In this document: positions 47,347-58,379 of the stretch, piece after piece | How the letters are laid out: the number at the start of each line of letters is the position of its first letter | How positions within the stretch are numbered: the first letter of the stretch is position 1 | Assembly (NCBI GenBank): GCA_037074705.1 | Contig: CM073595.1 | Span: 26,627,501-26,691,500 of the forward strand | Length of the DNA: 64,000 bases | Origin: Zhengitettix transpicula | Taxonomy: Eukaryota > Arthropoda > Insecta > Orthoptera > Tetrigidae | Direction of reading: 5' to 3' | Translations under genes and position numbers: made by a program | Notes under the pieces: model-generated | Database searches by the model: none | The model's input: the letters and a program-made list of their open reading frames with translations, nothing else | What the model was told of the DNA's origin: nothing

Positions 47347-48393
47347 TGAATACTAATTAGAGGCCATTACTGATTTGATAATGGGAAATTTGTGGTGTAT
47401 TGTTAGCGTCGAAAATATAAGACAACAGTGGGTAAATACGTGTGCGAGCCTTTGTCGGCAGCAGGCATTCTAAAACCGCAGTCTAACAGCGGCAGTTGCG
47501 GGCAGAGATTCATCAAGAAAAGTCGCGGGCAGAAACTTGATCAAGTAAGCGTTGCGGACAGTAAATTAATTGAGTAAAAGTATGGGACATAAATTCGTCG
47601 AGAAAAGTTGCAGTAAAAGTTATCAATAAGCAAAGCCACTCGTAAGAAAAGTTCAAATAGTAAAACTGTTAGCGAATTTAATCGAGAAGAAGCTGATAAC
47701 AATCTGGCTGACCAATAGTTAGACACTTAATTCGGAGGATCACAGGAGCTGTACGGAGAAATCGTTCCAGTTGAGAGATACCAGAGTTTTGGTCACTGTT
47801 TTGTAATCAATTTAAATTCAGTGAAATTATGGCCTGTTAAACGTGAAAAGTGTACAGTTCATCTGAACCCTAAACGAAAGCCTGGTACCAGCAGAGACTG
47901 TAAGTAGAAAGAAATTTAATAAAGGTGGTGTAAACGTTAAATAAGGATCAAATACTCAGATTTCGGTTTCAAGTTTATTTTATTGTTCAACTTTAATATT
48001 GTAAGAAAATTTGATTGTTTAATTTAAATATAAAAGATTGGCTCTTTATTTAGAAGGCCCAAATAAACGACCCTGAGATGAGAGTTGATAAAATCTGTAA
48101 AATAGCAGGAACACAAATGTAAATAATCAGGTCAAGAAATGTTGTTATTTTTTAATTGGAATAAATTAATTGTTTTGAGAAGTTTAAAAAGTTGGTAAAT
48201 TATTTTGAATCCTTTTCGTTTAAATTTAAGTAAAATCAAATCAATTGCTTAAATTCTGTTAATATTCAATTAATTACAAATTGGCACCTTAACGTGGGCG
48301 ATTAAATTGTAATATTTGGTTGTTCATTACATTTTGGCTTCAGCAACGTGAGGCAATTCATCTAATTTAATAATTGTCTTTATAATTATTACA
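47347..48393 (+). mobile_element. TGTAAT...ATTACA unit (family 1), copy 7
   Basis: Starts as TGAATACTAATTAGAGG (mutated start) after a TA tract and ends TTATTACA at 48393. About 85% similar to copy 6: shared GCGAGCCTTTGTCGGC, GATAACAATCTGGCTGACCA, CTGGTACCAG (47882-47891), GTAAGTA (47900-47906) and GACCCTGAGATGAGAG. Two primer-site-like modules occur near 48289 and 48333. Flanking tetramers do not match. It lies in direct order 0.6 kb after copy 6; the sequence between is not retroviral coding sequence. Confidence 0.8.
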
Positions 48394-50929
48394 AATTCTC
48401 TCTTTCGTATTGGTGAGTGAGTTACCTACGAAATCACTGGTAATGGACTGCTTCCATCATAAACATGATTAATTACATTATATATATTATACATAACTTT
48501 ATTCAACTGTAAAGTAAGTATGTAATTGTTGAAAATACGAAAAGCTTGTACCGTGTCAACGATTACTTGTTGGTTTCGCCGATTACATCCATCATTTGAC
48601 AAAACTTGTTGAGTTTCATAAGGACGCAGGACGATAGCTTATCTATTGCAGGAACATGTTACCGATTGCCTAATTTGAAGTTACCTTATCGCCGCACTTC
48701 ATACATCATAGAGTGACCAAAACCGGATATTAAGAATCTGCATATTTTAATGGCTAACATTCATAATTCATATGACATACTAGTTCAATATTTAAATAAG
48801 AAATGTCTCAAAGACAAATTGGAGTTGAGAAAATTCAGTAATAAATTATGCAGAGTTGCTGTAAACTCGTGGACAAGAACCGGTAAATTTAAATACACAA
48901 GAAATATCGTAATGTGTTCCTACGAACATCAATCACCCCGATAACTATGTTAATGTAGGGAAACGGTAGATGAATATTCACTGATAATGTAGACTGAATA
49001 GAGTGAAATGTCAAATTGTTTGTCGGGTAACCTCCTCGCAAAAAAAAACAAGGAATGATCGTTTACTTACGATTTAAAATCGTAACACCATCATGATTAT
49101 ATTACCGTTACAAATAAGCTGATATATTAAGGTTTTAACGAAAAATAAAGTGAATGGTCATAAAACGTTAAAATACTAGTTAGTAAATAATAAAGGTATT
49201 AAAAACATGAATGATCGCTCTTCGGAGTCCTCACGCGGTTATCGGAATATTAATTTGATTTTAAACACTGTATTACTGGTTAGGTAACATATTTTTACAG
49301 CACTATCGGAATGTAATTAACTGCGGTTTTTCTTTACAAGAAAAACCATTGACGTCATTCCTGAAATATTTTCGATTAATTATATTATGTATGTTTAATC
49401 AAAATGAATTTATTTCGACTGACCTTTGTTTAATTGTTATTATTAGAATGTACAGTTAAATTATTTCAAAACAAATAACAATCGTATATATATGTACAGT
49501 AACAACCACTTTATTTTTATTATGATAGCTTTCGGCTAAGTTCACCATTTTTCAAAATGTTAATTATATATACGATATTACAGACATTATTTTTAGAAAA
49601 AAAAATTGATACTTTTATCTAATCCTTTAAGTGTTGTTAATTTTGAAAGGGCCGCAGAAGATTTCTGTTACACTGTAAATTAAATTTCGTTGCTTGTATG
49701 GTAGCCGGGGTACTATTAATTTAAAAATTATCTCTGATATATTACTTAAAAATGAAATTAATTTATAATAGTATCACAATTATCATTACGAGAATTTACA
49801 ACTTTAATTCTATTTTTATGTAATAATTCATATAAAGATCTGCGGCCATTGTAAAATTAAAGAGTCCAAGAAAGTATAAAATAATTTTTATAACGCATTA
49901 TATATATATATAGCCTACGTAATTTACAGACTGACAATGGCGAATCTAGAAAACTCCTAACATAATAAATTTTAAAAATTGGAATCGTTAATTTGACTGC
50001 TTAACGTAGTTTTTACTGTATAAACATGATGAATATTTGTTTACTGTATATAACTGTATTTTCTCACTACTATACATTCTACTAATAAAAGTGACACAAA
50101 TAAGTTGAATATAGCAATAAATTAATTTTATTATAACGTTAAAACGCGCCCCAGTGGTTTTAACCAGAGACGGTTCTGCGCCCCATCACGATAATTAATA
50201 AATTAGCTTCATCATCACAAAAAAAACCTGTTACAGTTGATACACAAAAGACATATTATTTACACCCTGTGGCCCAGTGAAATGTTTTAACGGCATAATT
50301 AACACCTAAATGGTCATATTTACATGACGTTTGTTGGAATAAAAATTTAAACACCGTTGGTTTAGAAAAAGTTTTTGAAATTAAATTATGGCTCGGAAAC
50401 TGTTATGAACGTTCCCACATATTATAAGAGTATCAAACTGAAGTCTAGTATGATAGTTTTCTAAGGACATAAATTAAGTTAAAATATTTTAGGAGCACAA
50501 ATTTCTTATATACGTATTAATTTCGTTATAAAACGAGTATTGAATAATATAAAATGCATAGCTTTTGATTGCACTCACTAGGAAGCAGTTATTTAAGGTG
50601 TTAACGTGCTAAGAATATGGCAACTTTATTATATAAACACGCATTTTCCCCAAAATCTCAGATTTTAAATGTTATCTACAATTTTTTTACAGATAAGTCT
50701 TGCACAGTAGCAAGTTCTTGTACTCTCATTACGGTTACATGCTTTCCATGTCTGATAAAGACAATTTACGCCAACGGTGGCGTGTGAACTGGTTTTACTG
50801 CAATGTTAGAGATTAAATTCTTACGTGTTTATTATCGAAAGAAAAATTGGAATAGTTAATGTAGACTACGCCCTCATTTCAGTCATTCGATGAATAAGGC
50901 GGGGGAAATTAATATGAAAGAAAGCCCAT
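48394..50929. other. Unassigned AT-rich stretch
   Basis: Only a weak Penelope-tail resemblance at about 49525-49562 (reverse complement: TTTTGAAAAATGGTGAACTT, AGCCGAAAGC). The open frame at 48750-48944 is unrecognised. Confidence 0.3.
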
Positions 50930-52745
50930 TCAGACAAATAAGTGATAATATAATGTAGTAATTGGTAATTAAGACATTGTGCTAATTGGAAAGTTGGATT
51001 GTAGAGGACACATTATTAGAGGATATAGAGCGGACGCCGCAACAATTCGGCGAGGCAAAGAAAACATTGTTGAGGGTCTACGCGCTCAAAATCTACGAGA
51101 CGAACGGACAGTCAGAAATGTGCAGTCGGGCATAGAACAGCGAGGTGTAAAGACTAGAAAATTAATATTATAAAAAGTTTTGCAGTCGGGCAGCGGACCG
51201 CAAATAGAACAGTTTGATAGCAGCTACAAACATGCTCTAAAATATTGAAAACTAAAGCAATCTTCAGTCGGGAAGGAGAGAGTGAAACTAATGTTGTAAT
51301 CGGTGGTCGAGCATAAATTCAACCTGCTGGCCATAGACAAACCAAGGAAGTACATTTCCAACTAAAGTCACGAGATCTGCAAATCCAGATTGCAGCAAAG
51401 CATCGAGAACCTACCAATTTAAGTTAGACCAACTAACAAAACTACGCCAATTAGAATTTGTTGACATTTAGAGTCTGTGAGTACTAGAATCAGTGATATC
51501 CCCAAATGTTGTGCGCGAAAAACCTAAAATGAGACCTGGGCGGCCGTAAGTAGAAAAACTTTAAAATCACATTGTAAACCACTTTTAAAAGATAAAAGTC
51601 AGATCGTTTTTTAATTTTAATTGTTTAATTATCGATAAAATGAGATCGTTAATTCTTGATAAATTTAAAACTGTTTAAATTCAATCTGTAGTATTATTTC
51701 TTCTTCAACAAATTTCGTCTATGTTTCAGACACATTAACTTCCATAAAAGGTAAATGTAATTTTGATTGTATAAATTCAGCCACTTATCAAACCCAGTTT
51801 AAGACCCTGAGATCTCAAATATTATTGTGTATTTAGAATTGTTAATAAATTTGTTTAATTGTTTTCCCTTAATAATCTTTTCATTTAAAAGACGCCTTTT
51901 TATATAATTATTACAATAAATACCACACAACGTTTCTGGGATTCTGTGCCTTTGTTCAGGTGCGAAGAAGAGCCTAGAGCGACACAACTGCACTCGTCAG
52001 TTGACAAAACTCAAAGGCGACGAAAACGCAACGACAATGGTAGAGCAGAAGGTTTAGCAGAAGGATCATAGCAATTGTTTAGTTCCATGGTGTCTGTTTG
52101 TATATTAATTGCTGTGTTGCTTGATTTAATGTGAAGCATCGCTGATATGAGTCTGGTATTGTACCTGGTGTCAATGTGTAAAATCTTAGCATTTTGCCAA
52201 TCAAACGCATGTTTAGAATTGATGTTATGTTTGGAGTCCACAGATTGTTTACCGTTGGGAAGTTTAATACTAGAAATATGTTCCTTGATACGTGTATTAA
52301 GGGAACGTTTCGTTTGTCCTATGTAACAGGAATTACAAGAGATTTTGTTAACAACACAATGTTTGCTGTAGTTGTCAAGTGGGTACTTGTGGTTTCTAAT
52401 CAAGTATGAAAGGGTATTAGTGGATCTGTAAATATTGGTTTTTTGATATTCTTTGAATATTTGTAATAAAGGAGTGCGAGAACAAATTTGTCTTGAGGTG
52501 TTTGGGGACGAGTGACAGTAGGAAATTGGATTTTGTTCAAACTAATGTTTATGTGTTTAATAATAAAATTTAAAGGGTACTCTTGTAGATTAAAATGTTT
52601 GGGACAATATTCATGTTGTGTTGACGGAACTTGGAGTTGGTAAGTAATATTGCTCTGTCTACAAGATTGTAAATCATGGCTCTCTTTTGGTTTGTAGGAT
52701 GATTAGAAAGATAATTGAGAACACGTCCAGAGTTATGTTGGCTGT
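50930..52745 (-). pseudogene. Penelope-like element: RT thumb and GIY-YIG endonuclease, split by an LTR-like unit
   Basis: On minus, about 52745-52600 reads NYSGRVLNYLSNHPTNQKRA and NLVDRAILLTNSKFRQHN, the region after the Penelope RT palm. After frameshifts and stops, 52403-52011 is open: VNKISCNSCYIGQTKRSLNT (GIY-YIG core, here CYIGQTKR), KHAFDWQNAKIL and RLISAMLHIKSS. Upstream RT palm motifs are absent (truncated near 52745). The non-coding tail (52010 to 51920) contains a hammerhead-like core and continues past a nested LTR-like unit (50954-51915) to about 50930. Penelope elements use the GIY-YIG nuclease to nick their target; this copy is dead. Confidence 0.85.
50954..51915 (+). mobile_element. 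TGTAAT...ATTACA unit (family 1), copy 8
   Basis: 962 bp, TGTAGTAATTGG to TTATTACA, with a perfect ATAA duplication (50950-50953 and 51916-51919). The unoccupied version of the site is visible in the sister Penelope tail at 56887-56904 (AGTGATAATATAAATACC), which fixes both boundaries exactly. It carries GTAAGTA (51546-51552) and GACCCTGAGATCTC (about 51803). The CTGGTACCAG position has decayed to ACCTGGGCGG. Confidence 0.92.
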
Positions 52746-53111
52746 AGGGAAGTTGGTCGGGATCCCTCCACCTTCATGGAGAAACGGAGACTCAGCTTGG
52801 TTAGTTGGGAGAAATCTGTCTGAAACCCTCCGTAGGTAGAGCTGAGGAGTGTTTAGATATATTTTCCACCGTGGAACTAATAGCTATCATCATTAAGTCA
52901 CAAGCTACGTTGATCGGTCGCAGACTTAGTCTCGTTTGTTGCCTAATGATAGTCTAAATTCCTTTTATTCAAGCAACATTTCAAGTTGTTTAACTCCGGA
53001 GGACTATATGTTATATAATGACATATATTCTGACTATTGAGAAAAGTAATAAATAATTAAACACCAGCCAATTTTAAGTCAGAAAGAAGAATTGAATAAT
53101 GTAAATTTAAA
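52746..53111. other. Unassigned stretch
   Basis: Nothing recognised between the Penelope RT fragment and the hammerhead-like fold-back. Confidence 0.3.
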
Positions 53112-53220
53112 CAACGTTTCGTCGCTTATTTTGTGACCACATCAGGTTCCAAATTAAAAAAAAATTAATGGACTGGTCATTTTCTGCCTGATGAGGTCAC
53201 AAAATAAGTGACGAAAACTT
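53112..53220. ncRNA. Back-to-back hammerhead-like motifs in a short fold-back
   Basis: Plus: CTGATGA (53188-53194), one extra G, stem GTCAC/GTGAC (53196-53200 and 53208-53212), GAAA (53213-53216). Minus: the reverse complement of 53116-53145 reads CTGATGT, GGTCAC...GCGAC, GAAAC. The hammerhead core is CUGANGA - helix II - GAAA, so the plus copy matches except for one extra base before helix II and the minus copy has one core change. Penelope elements are known to carry hammerheads in their terminal repeats. I could not identify the NUH cleavage strand, so activity is unproven. Confidence 0.5.
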
Positions 53221-53284
53221 GTTTAGTTTTACATTAATAAATTATTTTATCTGACATAAAAGTATCTGATTTTTATTTATTCTT

Positions 53285-53650
53285 TCCGCTTTCCCAGCGG
53301 CTTTTTATCGAACCTTCCTAGCAGAGAACGGGGATACCTGGTTGCCTAAATCCCGGCGGGTTGGGTCCAGCACCCAGGGGAGGTTAGAACAGAGGTTTTG
53401 CCAGCGAAACAATTACCCCCTTGAGTCCGGCTCCATCGTGCGTCTGGCTGGGACGTGGACAAAGCCACAACCCAGCTGGGCTTATGGGACCGTGGAGGAT
53501 AGACCAGCGCCCCTGACGCCCCCCCCTCCCCGAGGTACCAAGTTGCCCGAAGGAGGGCCTTGATCGGCCGCACGCATTGCTCTGTTAGCACTGTCGTGCC
53601 CAGGGCCGCCCTACAGGGTGGAGTTGCACTCTTCGAAGGCTAGTTGAAAC
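53285..53650. repeat. GC-rich insert of unknown family
   Basis: Sharply GC-rich block (TTTCCCAGCGGC ... GGTGGAGTTGCAC) in AT-rich DNA. Composition resembles the SINE-like family S, but there is no sequence match to it. Overlapping open frames on both strands (53342-53563, 53346-53591) reflect composition only. Confidence 0.4.
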
Positions 53651-54410
53651 TTTTAGACACATCCTAGTTACGCAGTTATGGCTATCTTCCTCTGACAGTA
53701 ACAGGCCATTTCTACAATGTGAATTGTGGCCGTTTTAGGGTAATTGGGTAACTATGAGCATTACAGATTACTATATTTGAGGCAATTTAACCATCATATT
53801 TAACACAGAACTACGTGAGGAATATCCCAGGGAGGCGTTATAAAAACATTCCATAGAATTTTTTTTTGATGTCTGTATTGATAACGGGACGGTGGACGTT
53901 TAATTAAATGTTACTATGAATTACGAAGAGATTTGAGGATGGAATTACACGGAACAGAAGACTGTATTTCGTGTAGTGCATGGAGATGGAGGCGAAGTCT
54001 TGAAAGGAATCAATAGTTGAAAATATCTGGCTGTCACGCTGAGTAATGAAATGTGCTCGGTTGAGCGCACTAGTAAACGTTAGTAAGGTGCTACTTTTTG
54101 ACAGTTGGGTGGGTAAGAAAATATCGAGGAAGGCGAGGAGATTACATCCAGACTTCTGACTTAAAACCGTTTATGGAACACGCGTCGCTGGGATCCGTAC
54201 AAGAGTGAGCATTTCCAGGAGAAATCGGGTGGAACAGTGGATGGACCGACTGTGAATGTAGGAGCTACTTTGACCGAAGAAAGGCCAGGGAATAATATTT
54301 TATAAAATGTTACAATGAGGGATAGGATTTGCTGTTCGATTTGTCTGAAAATACAACTCAACCACCGGAAAAAACTATTTATACATAAATTTGCAAATAT
54401 ATGTGAGTGA
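53651..54410. other. Unassigned stretch
   Basis: No recognisable feature. The minus open frame at 54161-54361 is unrecognised. Confidence 0.3.
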
Positions 54411-54412
54411 TA

Positions 54413-55691
54413 CCACTGTGAACAAAAAGTAAAGTGAATTTATTTATAAAATATAAATTCTTTATTTATTCTTCCAAATCAATTTCATCCCCTTCAAAGT
54501 AATCCCCGTCCGATAAAGCGCACTTTTTCAAACGCTTTTTCCAGTCCTCGAAACAGTCGGAATAGTCTTTTTCCGGTATAGCCTTCAAGTCCTTCTTCAA
54601 TTCGGTTTTTATCTCCTCAATCGTGTCAAAATGGCGTCCCCGCATTGCCCTTTTTGTTTTCTGAATAGCCAGAAGTCGCACGGAGCCAAATCAGGTGAAT
54701 ACGGTGGTTGCGGAACGATATGAGTCGCGAAGAACCAATGCAGTAAGACTTGGTGCATTATCGTGATGAAGGAACCAAGAGTTGTTCGCCCATAATTTCG
54801 GCAGTTTCAGACGAATAGCTTCACGCAAACGACGCATAATGCTCAAATAATATTCTTTGTTGACAGTTTGGCCCGGCGGAAGGAATTCATAGTGCACCAC
54901 ACCATGATAATCAAATAAAACTGTCAACATGACCTTGATATTCGATCGACTTTTCGGTCTTGCTTCACATTTTGCACGATATTCGCTGGACTGGTCGGTG
55001 GTTTGAGGGTCGTATGCGTAAATCCAAGTTTCGTCTCCAGTAATGATGCATTTCAAGTGGTCCTGATAGTCAGACAGCAAAGTTTCACACACATCAACGC
55101 GACGCTTTTTTTTTCAAAAAAAAGAGCGATTTTGGCACCAATCGAGACTTGACGCGTTTGAGACACAAAACATTCTTAAAAATGGTTTAGGCTGAGCCAA
55201 ATGATATTCCAACACTATCAGCGTGATCTCTAATTGTCCATCGACGATTTTCAAGCACCAAATCTTTGATTTTTTGGACGTGGCCCTCGTCGGTAGACGT
55301 TGATGGTCGTCCAGAGCGCGGTTCGTCTTCAACGCGTTCTCGGCCCTCTTTGAAATCGTCGTACCACTTATAAACGTTTTTTTGTGCCATAGATTGATCA
55401 CCAAAGGCCTTCCGCAACATTTTCAAAGTGTCCGCACAAGAATATTCGTTCCGCAAACAAAATTTGATGCAAGTTCTTTGCTCAACAAAATCACCCATTG
55501 CCTAAATCGAAAAATTCACTTTTGGTTGTTTACAAAAACACGTGTAACTCGGAGATAATTAAACATTTAAACAAACAAACGCTTGGAAAATATTATAGAT
55601 AGTCCTACCAACCTAGGAAAAAATATTACCTGCCTTCCTAATACCTGGGAGTTTTAAATGACAATTTCACCTTACTTTTTGATCACAGTGG
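54413..55691 (-). mobile_element. Full-length mariner transposon
   Basis: 1279 bp bounded by inverted repeats that agree at 25 of 28 positions: CCACTGTGAACAAAAAGTAA (left) and CCACTGTGATCAAAAAGTAA (right, reverse complement). TA target duplications are at 54411-54412 and 55692-55693. Length and TA duplication are exactly those of mariner elements. The transposase gene occupies 55498-54466 on minus. Confidence 0.97.
54466..55498 (-). pseudogene. Mariner transposase with frameshifts
   Basis: Cut-and-paste DDE transposase. In order: MGDFVEQRTCIKFCLRNEYS and KMLRKAFGDQSMAQKNVYKW (first HTH), DEPRSGRPSTSTDEG (linker), RWTIRDHADSVGISFGS (second HTH). The frame breaks near 55187 and again at the poly-T tract around 55107-55117. 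The catalytic frame (55092 down to about 54691) has IITGDETWIYAYDP (first Asp), WFLHHDNAPS (second Asp) and, one frame over, PPYSPDLAPCDFWLF (third Asp of DD34D). The end is EDWKKRLKKCALSDGDYFEG. All three catalytic Asp residues are still encoded; at least three frameshifts inactivate the gene. Confidence 0.95.
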
Positions 55692-55693
55692 TA

Positions 55694-56307
55694 CATTGGA
55701 ATAAATGAAGATCTGTGATAGTTCCCCTAATCAGTATAGTGTATCAGCATTAATAAATGGCTAAAATTAAGATTGGTGACATATTTCAAAGAAAAAATGT
55801 CGATAAAGGGCTTATATAAAGCTTTCTTTCTGTCCTGTAATACTCAGAAGATTCTTATGGGACAGCTAATAATACGTTTCATATACCGAAAATAACATAG
55901 TTTTCGAAAGGAGTCACTTCTTCGCTTGATAAGCGTCGCGGATCATCTTTTCCCTCACAGCAGTGATGCCACACCTTACTGCGTCATTGAGTCATATAAA
56001 CACTGGATAGGCTACATACAATGTAGTTCTTAAAATTTATTGTAAGGATTGCTCGAATTTGTTGGACTAAACAGCCGTGACCTTGAAACGTGAATTGAGG
56101 AACAATTTAATGATAATGAACTCCGACGTTTTCCTGTCGAAATTGAATTTTATCATTGCCGACTTGTATCTTAAGTTATTTTTAATTAAAACAGTAGAGG
56201 AAAGGTTCTGATTTTTATACATTATGCATTCTCTATATCTGAGCATTTTATCAGCAGTACCTGTTGGCGGATACAGAAACTTTCTCTTGAACATTGAACT
56301 TAATAAT
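55694..56307. other. Unassigned stretch
   Basis: No recognisable feature. The minus open frame at 56067-56294 has no motif. Confidence 0.3.
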
Positions 56308-56340
56308 AATAAAGGTAGCCAAATACAGACAAAATAAGTG

Positions 56341-56886
56341 GGTAAGGAAGCCTGCGAGAGAATTCTCTCGCAGGTGAACCTTCCCAGTGAGCTCTGGCGG
56401 AGGCTACCTTTGGGGATGCCTCCAAATCTCTCTGGTTTTTTGAACTAAGGTTCCCACATGCCGGGGCACCTCGGCCTGTTTTGAGAGGTGTATGTTCCGG
56501 GGTCACAGACCTTGGGCATACGGTAAGAGTTGTCCGCTATTCCTATTGGAACAATCGGCCAGCTGCCTCCTAAACCGGTCAAGGCACGGAGAGGGGAAAG
56601 CTGCGACCCCACAGCTAACCCCTCTCCCGCCATCGGAAGGGCGTGGGACAAGTACCAAATGCCCGACCTACTTGATGCAGGTTTTCCTAGGGTTTTCCCT
56701 GTTTCACTTTAAGGCGAATTGACGGGTAGGATCCTTAAACCATAGCCCGGGGGCCCTAGTTAACCCTTGACTGCCTTCCTCTACCCTTCCGCATCCCCCC
56801 TTTCAAATCCCTTCCTATGGTATTAAAGAGGAGTTTCCACCATGTGGATTACCCTCATGTAGCCTGTTACCTAAAAAAATAAAAAA
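56341..56886 (+). mobile_element. Poly-A-tailed SINE-like repeat, family S, copy 2
   Basis: 546-bp GC-rich insert, ending CCTGTTACCT plus an A-rich tail, with a short AAGTG duplication (56336-56340 and 56887-56891). It matches 6518-6925 in reverse orientation and extends about 100 bp further at the head, where CCTGCGAGAGAATTCTCTCGCAGG (56351-56374) is a perfect palindrome. Non-coding; open frames here (56300-56722, both strands) are compositional. Confidence 0.85.
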
Positions 56887-56910
56887 AAGTGATAATATAA
56901 ATACCAGACA

Positions 56911-56941
56911 ACGTTTCTGGGATCCTTGTCCCTTTCTTCAG
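56911..56941 (-). ncRNA. Hammerhead-like core in Penelope tail
   Basis: On minus: CTGAAGA (56941-56935), AA, stem GGGA/TCCC around CAAGGA, A, then GAAA (56917-56914). This matches CUGANGA - helix II - GAAA, but with unpaired A residues between core and stem. The copy at 63459-63486 keeps CTGAAGA and GAAA with a weaker stem; the copy at 51933-51959 has CTGAACA. The cleavage strand was not identified. Confidence 0.4.
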
Positions 56942-57090
56942 GGATAGAGATGAGCCAAGCGCGACACAACTGCAGTCGTCAGTTGAGTTTTGTCAACTGA
57001 CGAGTGCAGTTGTGTCGCTCTAGGCTCTTCTTAGCAATTGAAATCCCAGAAACGTTGTGTGGTATTACTATTATCACTTATTTTTTCTGA

Positions 57091-58379
57091 ATACTGAACT
57101 TCTTCATAATGTTTATGATCTTATACTGTGACAGCTTAGGTTTTCTCACCATCATCGTTTTCAGTCGTTAATTTTGTATTGTGTATTTACTGTAAGGGTT
57201 TTTATACAACACTAGAAAAGGGTTAGAATGAAGACAGAAACGTCTGTAGAATTTATTTTTGTTGCAGAAATTCTGTAAGTTCTTTTAAATGGAATATATA
57301 TATATATTTTTTTTCACCCTCTGTACTATACAGTAAGTAATATTTTTTTACGTCAGTATTCTTTAATGAAGCTCCGTAGTGAAGCACAGCTACAATGGCA
57401 ATAGATTATTTAACCATTTTCGAGTATGATTTTAAGGTGTGTAAAATATTTTTTTGGTGAAAAAGAAGTGACGTAGACACGTAATCGAAGTATATTATCA
57501 AGTGACGAAGTGTCTTAAAGCGAATATAATCTAATGGGTTCGTTTGAGTTGATATCCCTAATGTAAGCAGTACATGAAAATGTAAGTATTATAAGTGTCT
57601 ATAAACATATTTTCCTCTACTTATTGTCAGTTATTACAGCAAAATATTGATAGAAACGCCCGACGGCTTGGCCTTTGTGTTGTTGAGCCCTGTTTAATTT
57701 CGCTGCACGTTCCAACGTTTCGCTCGTAGGCTATAAGCGTCCTCAAGGTTTAAGTAAGACTAATGTCAGGACTTCCGCAAGTCTGTTGGAGCAGGAGCCT
57801 ATCTGACATTTTTCACCTGTAGTGTCGCCTGCCTGCCCCGAATTTCCCTGTTACCTACGTCTCGACAGGAAATTTATATTAGTTCCAAACATTTCCCCCC
57901 GGAAGAACCGCTGAAGCTGTGTCTACTTTCCGGTTTTCTAGGAACCCTAGACCTCAAAACTTAAATTGAAAATTTACTTTTCGTCTAAGATTGTGTCACA
58001 GATGTACCGGTTGGTTTTTGAAATATCCTCTATCACGAAAACGGGATTGGCGATACAATCTCTAAGCGTCGTTACAACAATGTGAAAAGGAAATTACTAA
58101 CCATTTTCTGAAACATCAAACATCGACCTGACGAGAAATAGAGAAATGGTTGATTTGAACACGAACCTGTTCATCGAAAAACTACGTCATTAAGTTCGCG
58201 AATGAACTGTAGATCATGATTAACAGCTTCTTGAAACAATATGGAGGACGCTTGAAAATATTTGAGTGTTTTCGCATTTAGAAAAACTAGATTTTTCGCG
58301 CGTTTTCGTACGAATAATACATCTAATTACGATACGTGACTCGTCCAACTGGATTTGAAATTTCTTGACAATGGTGAGG
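57091..58379. other. Unassigned stretch with a Penelope-tail-like scrap
   Basis: 57712-57755 in reverse complement reads CTTGAGGACGCTTATAGCC, TACGAGCGAAACGTTGG, resembling hammerhead-bearing Penelope tails (UUGAGGA, GCU/AGC stem, GAAAC). About 57770-57930 is C-rich and unrecognised. Confidence 0.45.

Larger units (their letters stand above)
56308..57090. mobile_element. Inverted pair of Penelope tails, split by a SINE-like repeat
   Basis: 56308-56340 plus 56887-56985 is a Penelope tail in minus orientation, matching 63400-63530. 56986-57090 is a second tail in plus orientation (CAACTGACGAGTGCAGTTGT, CTCTAGGCTCTTCTTAGC, ATCCCAGAAACGTTGTGTGG, TATTATCACTTATTTT). The two meet head to head at about 56985. 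No RT or GIY-YIG sequence lies between them. Such inverted terminal arrangements are typical of Penelope insertions. Confidence 0.8.

Noticed and set aside
45671..48393. One complete LTR retrotransposon with copies 6 and 7 as its two LTRs
   Set aside because: Only about 0.6 kb lies between them with no gag-pol, the copies differ by about 15%, and copy 6 has its own ATAT duplication on both sides.
53342..53591. Protein gene in the GC-rich block
   Set aside because: Open frames occur on both strands only because of high GC; no domain or start context.
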